NCBI RefSeq assembly: GCF_000212735.1
Contig: NC_015510.1
Span: 5,209,001-5,273,000 of the forward strand
DNA from: Haliscomenobacter hydrossis DSM 1100
Lineage (GTDB): Bacteria > Bacteroidota > Bacteroidia > Chitinophagales > Saprospiraceae
Reading direction: 5' to 3'
DNA: 64,000 nt
A program made the translations under genes and the position numbers. Below the pieces are notes generated by a model. The model was not told where the DNA came from. It saw only the letters and a program-made list of their open reading frames with translations, and made no database searches. Each line of letters starts with the position of its first letter. Positions within the stretch are counted from its first letter, which is position 1. Positions 59,212-64,000 of the stretch are shown here, one piece after another.

Positions 59212-61638
59212 ATGAACCGATTATTCTTACTTACACTCTTTTGGAGCATTGCTTTAATTGGACTTGCCAAGAGCACAGTACCAGTAGTGGACACTGTAAT
59301 CGTGCAACGTTACGATACCATTTGTCAGGGTGACACCCTTAAACTTTATGGCCTGAACTATATCAAAACTGGCCGTTATCAGTATATTTTTAATACAATC
59401 AAACCCATCGGGGTGACCAAAGTAGTCATCAATTTATGGGTTCGGCAAAGGGTTAAATCAGAAAGATTTGATACCCTCTGTCAAGGGGATCAGCTCATGG
59501 TCGGCAATCAACAATTTTCCAGTACAGGTACTTACAGCATTGTTTTTCCTCCTTATAAAATCCGCTGCGATTCCGTAGTTACCTTGCACCTTTTCATTTT
59601 GCCCATCTTCACGCAAAAAGTGCGAATTTCCTTATGTCTGGGCGATACGATGCAACTGGGGCCTGAAAAATTCTACTACCCGGCGATAACCACACTCCGG
59701 TACAATGCTAAAAATGGCTGCGATTCCATCATACTTTATCAGATTGATATGCTGGATACTTTCCGAACCCAACTTGCTGCCGTGGCTTGCAAAGGTGCAC
59801 GTGTCAAGGTCGGCAATACCCAGATCACCGCTAGCAATAGTGGTACTTTCCGGTATAATTTTGCGCCCACTGCACAACGTTGTGACTCTTTGGTAGAGCT
59901 GAAACTCACGGTACGCGATACCTTTTTAACCAAAGTACAAGAAGGCATTTGTGTCGGTAACACCCGTCAATTAGGGCCATTAACCTTGAGTCAAAGTGGC
60001 ATTTATCGGTATACTTTCCCCTCCAACCAGCGGCGTTGTGACTCTACCGTGGTATTGGATTTGCGGCTGATTCCTAAACAGGAAAAAAACATTCAGCCCG
60101 AGATCTGTGAAGGAGACACTCTGAAAATTGGCCCTGAACGCTTCTCCCTCGCTGGCAATTACCGGGTAAGTTTACGCACTAAAGCGGATTGCGATTCCAT
60201 CATCAACCTGAACTTGCGGGTACGTCCCCGTCTGCGCAGCAATTTATCCGCCAGCATTTGTACGGGTGAAAAGTACCCTTTTGGCTCACGTTTTTTGACC
60301 CAAAAAGGCATTTACATGGATACTTTATCCTCCCGAATGAGTGGTTGCGATTCTATTGTTCGGCTAGATCTGCAAGTAGAAAGTGTTGAACGAAACATCA
60401 TCAACCGTGCCATCTGCAAAGGAGAAAGTTATTCTTTCGATGGCAAAAGCCTGCGCACTGCCGGGGTATATGTTGATACTTTGCGCAGCACCAGTGTATG
60501 CCCGATTATTTTTGAACTGCATTTAAAAATTAATCCCGTTTTTCACGATACCATCCGGGCTACCATTTGTCAGGGAGAGGTGTATAGATTTGGCCCCAGC
60601 AATTATAGCAAAGCGGGTTTTTATCCCTACCGACTCAAAACGACACAAGGTTGTGACTCGGTCCGCTATTTGCAGCTCAAGGTTCTGCCCAGTTATCGCG
60701 ACACCATGCTTACGCCCATTTGTGTCGGAGATACTTTTCGTTTTGGTCAGCTCAAGTTTTTTAAAGAAGGGCTATATCCCATTCGCTTCAATGCCCGCAA
60801 TGGTTGTGATTCTTCGCTGGTGGTCAAAATTGTACATTATCCCCTGCAACGGGATACTTTTCCCGTTGCGCTTTGCGCCGGGGACACCTTTCGCTTGGGG
60901 CGGCTGAAATTTTTCCAAACCGGCATGTACCCCATTTCGCTGCGTGATCAAAATTCCTGTGATTCAACCTTGTACATTCAGGTTACCCGCCAACCCACTT
61001 ATCAACTGAATGTGACGCAAGCCATCTGTGGTGGCCGTAGCTTGCGTTTTGGGACACAAATCCTTTCCCGTACTGGCTTGTATACCGAAACTTTCCGTAC
61101 GCGTGCGGGTTGTGACTCCATAGTTACGCTGAGGCTCAATATGGAACAGGTAGATACCAGCGTTGCCCAAGGCGGGATTTTGTTGAGCGCCTCCACGGCC
61201 TCCAACATTCGGCGTTATGAATGGATCGATTGTGGGAGTCAACAAGTGCTGTCCCGTTTGTCGAGTCCTTTCTTTTTGCCCGAGCGCAATGGTCGCTACG
61301 CGGTGCGTTTGTACACCGATACTTGCGTGTATACTTCCGGCTGTCACAGCGTGCAGCTGAGTACGGCCACCCGGCAACTTGATTTTTCCAAACAGATCCA
61401 GGTTTATCCTAATCCCACGGCGGGGCGCATCTCCGTGGTGGTTCCGGCTCCTTTAGTGGGTTTGCACTATTTGGATTGGTATAGCGCCGAGGGGCGTCTA
61501 TTGCGGCGAGAAAAAGTCCGGCTGAATCCCTCAAATAATTTCGATTTGTCCGGTTTCTCCGCTGGTTTGTATTTGTTGCATATTCGAGACGCGGAGGGTA
61601 AGGTGATGGCTTTGGTGAAAATTTTTAAAATACTTTAA
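59212..61638 (+). CDS. T9SS type A secreted protein with twelve cysteine-containing repeats
   Basis: An 808-aa protein with a signal peptide (residues 1-20). Residues about 35 to 640 hold twelve repeats of roughly 51 aa, each starting with a (V/I)C.G(D/E) motif and closing with a CDS(I/V).L.L motif (for example TICQGEVYRFG ... GCDSVRYLQLKV), so each unit carries a cysteine pair. A short unrelated segment follows, then the type A sorting domain (QVYPNPTAGRISVVVP ... GFSAGLYLLHI). The repeats resemble extended adhesin-like structures. Two repeats deviate (the first lacks the CDS motif, the eighth has CPI). Confidence 0.85.
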   Translation: MNRLFLLTLFWSIALIGLAKSTVPVVDTVIVQRYDTICQGDTLKLYGLNYIKTGRYQYIFNTIKPIGVTKVVINLWVRQRVKSERFDTLCQGDQLMVGNQQFSSTGTYSIVFPPYKIRCDSVVTLHLFILPIFTQKVRISLCLGDTMQLGPEKFYYPAITTLRYNAKNGCDSIILYQIDMLDTFRTQLAAVACKGARVKVGNTQITASNSGTFRYNFAPTAQRCDSLVELKLTVRDTFLTKVQEGICVGNTRQLGPLTLSQSGIYRYTFPSNQRRCDSTVVLDLRLIPKQEKNIQPEICEGDTLKIGPERFSLAGNYRVSLRTKADCDSIINLNLRVRPRLRSNLSASICTGEKYPFGSRFLTQKGIYMDTLSSRMSGCDSIVRLDLQVESVERNIINRAICKGESYSFDGKSLRTAGVYVDTLRSTSVCPIIFELHLKINPVFHDTIRATICQGEVYRFGPSNYSKAGFYPYRLKTTQGCDSVRYLQLKVLPSYRDTMLTPICVGDTFRFGQLKFFKEGLYPIRFNARNGCDSSLVVKIVHYPLQRDTFPVALCAGDTFRLGRLKFFQTGMYPISLRDQNSCDSTLYIQVTRQPTYQLNVTQAICGGRSLRFGTQILSRTGLYTETFRTRAGCDSIVTLRLNMEQVDTSVAQGGILLSASTASNIRRYEWIDCGSQQVLSRLSSPFFLPERNGRYAVRLYTDTCVYTSGCHSVQLSTATRQLDFSKQIQVYPNPTAGRISVVVPAPLVGLHYLDWYSAEGRLLRREKVRLNPSNNFDLSGFSAGLYLLHIRDAEGKVMALVKIFKIL

Positions 61639-61768
61639 CGCCATTAATCACTGAAAATCATATTTCTATATTAATTTTCCTCGAAACACAAAAAATAGGT
61701 TTAACCCCCCTTTTGTTTTTTAACACATTTTTTGCATGTTTGAAGTTTTTTTACCCACTTCGAACCTA

Positions 61769-62305
61769 ATGGACACTAAAGAACTAACACGCTGGGTCAA
61801 ACCTCCCCAAGTGGAGCTTGAGCCACCCCTCCTCCAGCCCAATCCCAAAAATTGGATTTGGCTGCTGCTCATTGCTGCCACCGGTATTTTTGCCGCCATC
61901 AATTGGGAGGATTATGTGGTGGAAAAAGATGGAAAACTGGAGCTTGCGCCAAAGCGCAAGGCTAAGTTGAAGAAGGAGTTAAATGAAATCGACAATGCAG
62001 TTCAATACGCGCTAATTGCTCGAACGGCTGGAGAATATCCATGTCTGAATTGTGGCAACAGAAAAACGATTTACCTTAATGTTGGAGACGTATGGAAGTA
62101 TGGAACCACCAGATTAGGGGAAAACGGACGCTATAAGTCAGATCCTATTGATGACAGACTAAGGTTTTTACCAGAATTTGCTGGCAATTATGCAGAGTGC
62201 CTAAAGATGGAAAAAATCAAAATATACAATTATGTTTTGCTTCCAGAAAATCAAAAAAGGAAGTCACCAATTATCCGCCCTCCTGGAAATCCATACGACA
62301 TTTAA
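61769..62305 (+). CDS. Membrane-anchored protein with GIY-YIG-like C-terminus
   Basis: A 178-aa protein from ATG 61769 (MDTKELTRWVKPPQ); one hydrophobic helix (WIWLLLIAATGIFAAI) separates an N-terminal cytoplasmic tail from a lysine-rich linker and a C-terminal domain. That domain reads EYPCLNCGNRKTIYLNVGDVWKYGTTRLGENGRYKSD ... YAECLKMEKIKIYNY, ending PIIRPPGNPYD. The VWKYGTT...GRY and EKxxIxxY...RPPGN features recall GIY-YIG-type toxin tails in polymorphic toxins. The next gene is immunity-like. The assignment is by pattern only. Confidence 0.5.
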   Translation: MDTKELTRWVKPPQVELEPPLLQPNPKNWIWLLLIAATGIFAAINWEDYVVEKDGKLELAPKRKAKLKKELNEIDNAVQYALIARTAGEYPCLNCGNRKTIYLNVGDVWKYGTTRLGENGRYKSDPIDDRLRFLPEFAGNYAECLKMEKIKIYNYVLLPENQKRKSPIIRPPGNPYDI

Positions 62306-62326
62306 AAAAAAGTGTAAATTCATGTC

Positions 62327-62767
62327 ATGAATGCAATATCAACTATAACTCGATCCAATTTTGAACTCACATCCGTAATGACTCAGGAAGTAGGATTTGA
62401 AAAGGATCATACTTTGTCCCTTGGAGATTTTTTGGAAGAAAAAATCAGCTTTAGTGGGTTCGGTTCAACGGTAAATAGTATTCGATTTATCCCTATAATA
62501 GTTTCACCAGTTTTTGAAAAATTTTACCCCAACGAAATCATCTACCACCGCAGCAGACACCAACTTGGCCTCTACTGGCAAATGGATTACGAGCGCGTGA
62601 TGAAATCCACCGCTGCTGAATGCAAAGCCTACCTCGCCGAGTTCTTCATCGAAGTGCTCGAAATCGCCAAAGCCACCAAGCGCATTCGCGACTTCGATTA
62701 CGATGGGTTTATCGCTGCGGTAAAAGCCGTTTTGCCAGAATGGGTCGCATCTGAACCCGAGATTTGA
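62327..62767 (+). CDS. Possible immunity protein (Imm44-like)
   Basis: A 146-aa cytoplasmic protein directly downstream (21 bp) of the GIY-YIG-like gene. Its C-terminal half (RSRHQLGLYWQMDYERVMKST, AEFFIEVLEIAKATKRIRDFDYDGFIAAVKAVL) resembles small immunity proteins with a MDYE motif, beta strands and two helices. The proposed role is to neutralise the neighbouring gene product. I cannot confirm the family. Confidence 0.45.
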   Translation: MNAISTITRSNFELTSVMTQEVGFEKDHTLSLGDFLEEKISFSGFGSTVNSIRFIPIIVSPVFEKFYPNEIIYHRSRHQLGLYWQMDYERVMKSTAAECKAYLAEFFIEVLEIAKATKRIRDFDYDGFIAAVKAVLPEWVASEPEI

Positions 62768-62820
62768 AACAATTTTAACGTCAAAACAGCTACATTTGGG
62801 TTCCATAAATCAAGCAAGAT

Positions 62821-64000
62821 ATGAGAACCTGCATCAGCGCTTTCCTGCTATTCAGCTGCGTTGCGCAATTTGTGATTGGTCAGTCCAGAGCACCACAATT
62901 GCCGCCCAACGAAGCCAGCGAGTACATCAACACCGTACAACAACAAACCTTTAAATATTTCTGGGATTTCGCCCATCCCGTTTCGGGCCTAGCGCCCGAA
63001 CGCAACGCCACGCCCAATGTGGTGACCAGCGGCGGCAGCGGTTTTGGCATCATGGCCATTGTGGTCGGGAGCTACCGCGGCTGGATCACCCGTGCCCAAG
63101 CCGTAGATCGCATACTCAAAATCACCCGTTTTTTGGAAAAAGCCGAGCGTTTTCATGGAGCCTGGTCGCATTGGCTCGACGGATCAACCGGAAAAGTAGT
63201 GCCTTTTAGTCGATATGATGATGGTGGAGATTTGGTGGAAACCGCTTACCTGATCAACGGGCTCCTCGTGGCGCGTTCTTTTTTTGACCAAAACACCAAA
63301 GCCGAAACAGAGCTCCGCACCCGCATCAACCGACTTTGGGAAACGGTAGAATGGGATTGGTACGTCCACAACGGGCTCTTGCATTGGCATTGGAGTGCCA
63401 ACCACGGCTGGAAAATGAACCACGCGATCGGTGGCTACAACGAATGTTTCATTACTTACATCCTGGCTATGGGATCGCCTACCCATCCGATCACCCGCCA
63501 AGTATATGACGATACCTGGAAAAAAAAGGAAGCAGATCACTTTATCAATGGCAAAGACTATTTGGGGTACAAACTTCCCCTGGGTTTTGATTGGGGCGGG
63601 CCGCTCTTTTTTGCCCATTACTCCTACTTAAGTCTGGACCCGCGCTGGATGGAAGATGAACATACCAATTACTGGACCCTCAACGTAAACCAAACCATGA
63701 TCAATCGTGCACACTGCATCGAGCGAGCGCCCAATTCATACGGCTACTCGGAGCGAAACTGGGGCCTTACGGCCAGTGACGACCACCTGTTTTATGGTGC
63801 ACACCAGCCCACTGAAGACAATGGCACCATTTCGCCTACGGCCGCGTTGTCTTCTTTTCCTTATACACCTTATTATTCCTATCAAGCCATGATCTACTTT
63901 TACCGTACTCAAGGCAACCGTTTGTTCGGCGATTTAGGGTTTTACGATGCGTACAACGCCAAAGAGAGCTGGTACTCCAATCAGTACCTGGCCATCGACC
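62821..64000 (+). CDS. Glucoamylase-family protein (GH144-like), incomplete
   Basis: The first 393 codons, open to the right edge. The signal peptide is MRTCISAFLLFSCVAQFVIG. Family features are YINTVQQQTFKYFWDFAHPVSGLAPERN, TSGGSGFGIMAIVVG, FSRYDDGGDLVETAYLINGLLVAR, ECFITYILAMGSPTHPI and GYSERNWGLTASDD. Enzymes of this family (COG5368, with GH144 members) include endo-beta-1,2-glucanases from Bacteroidota; others are annotated as glucoamylases. Substrate is therefore uncertain. The frame is open from ATG 62821 without a stop up to 64000. Confidence 0.88.
   Translation, partial: MRTCISAFLLFSCVAQFVIGQSRAPQLPPNEASEYINTVQQQTFKYFWDFAHPVSGLAPERNATPNVVTSGGSGFGIMAIVVGSYRGWITRAQAVDRILKITRFLEKAERFHGAWSHWLDGSTGKVVPFSRYDDGGDLVETAYLINGLLVARSFFDQNTKAETELRTRINRLWETVEWDWYVHNGLLHWHWSANHGWKMNHAIGGYNECFITYILAMGSPTHPITRQVYDDTWKKKEADHFINGKDYLGYKLPLGFDWGGPLFFAHYSYLSLDPRWMEDEHTNYWTLNVNQTMINRAHCIERAPNSYGYSERNWGLTASDDHLFYGAHQPTEDNGTISPTAALSSFPYTPYYSYQAMIYFYRTQGNRLFGDLGFYDAYNAKESWYSNQYLAID

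Overview
The window looks like a chromosomal segment of a Bacteroidota bacterium, most plausibly from the Saprospiria (Haliscomenobacter/Lewinella-like; the genus is a guess from gene content). The reasons are many TAnnTTTG promoter elements, type IX secretion (T9SS) C-terminal sorting domains of both kinds, a bTHX ribosomal protein gene, a fused alpha/beta oxo-acid dehydrogenase E1, malate:quinone oxidoreductase, DUF1343, DUF1684 and Ig-like lipoprotein families. No tRNA, rRNA, CRISPR array or prophage was seen. Both ends are cut inside genes.

Layout. 1-5 kb: a NamZ-type protein (partial), a DUF6807 protein, an esterase, and a secreted tyrosinase followed by a small protein that resembles only the tyrosinase C-terminal domain. 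5-10 kb: paaZ behind a promoter with an operator-like palindrome, a crotonase and a fused E1 dehydrogenase, an acyl-CoA catabolic block. 10-19 kb: small unknown genes, an M19 dipeptidase, glgC and glgA for glycogen, the very short thx gene, queG, an esterase and an S23-type four-helix-bundle gene. 19-23 kb: an L-fucose oxidation cluster (fuconolactonase, fucose dehydrogenase, FucP, mutarotase). 23-29 kb: a Ca2+/cation antiporter, an APC permease, and mqo translationally coupled to an unknown nucleoside-phosphorylase-like gene. 29-45 kb: Uma2, a pentapeptide-repeat protein, GT4, S9 and M61 peptidases, MATE, a CPA1 antiporter, a class V aminotransferase, DUF1684, an alpha/beta-hydrolase-like protein and a rhomboid protease.

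45-49 kb holds the clearest recent event. A 1356-bp ISKra4-like insertion sequence, with 23-bp terminal repeats and an 8-bp target duplication, has cut a 14-motif VCBS/FG-GAP protein from its T9SS sorting domain. Removing the element restores one in-frame gene of 839 codons. 48-64 kb: acetoacetyl-CoA synthetase, HU, methylmalonyl-CoA epimerase, prs, ribosomal protein L25, a TetR regulator, OsmC, a T9SS type B protein, an Ig-like lipoprotein, a T9SS protein with twelve cysteine-containing repeats, a possible GIY-YIG toxin/immunity-like pair, and a GH144-like glucoamylase-family gene that runs off the end.

The most unusual feature of the whole window is the intergenic DNA. More than a dozen gaps contain long imperfect inverted repeats whose arms are built from short phased units (gttgaNNN, gttcgNNN, agcgaaaag, ggggcaacc). 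Each pair of arms matches itself, but the families differ from gap to gap. They occur in convergent, divergent and co-directional gaps, so they cannot all be terminators. One pair encloses the S23 four-helix-bundle gene, as intervening sequences in 23S rRNA genes do. I propose them as a family of palindromic mobile or structural elements.
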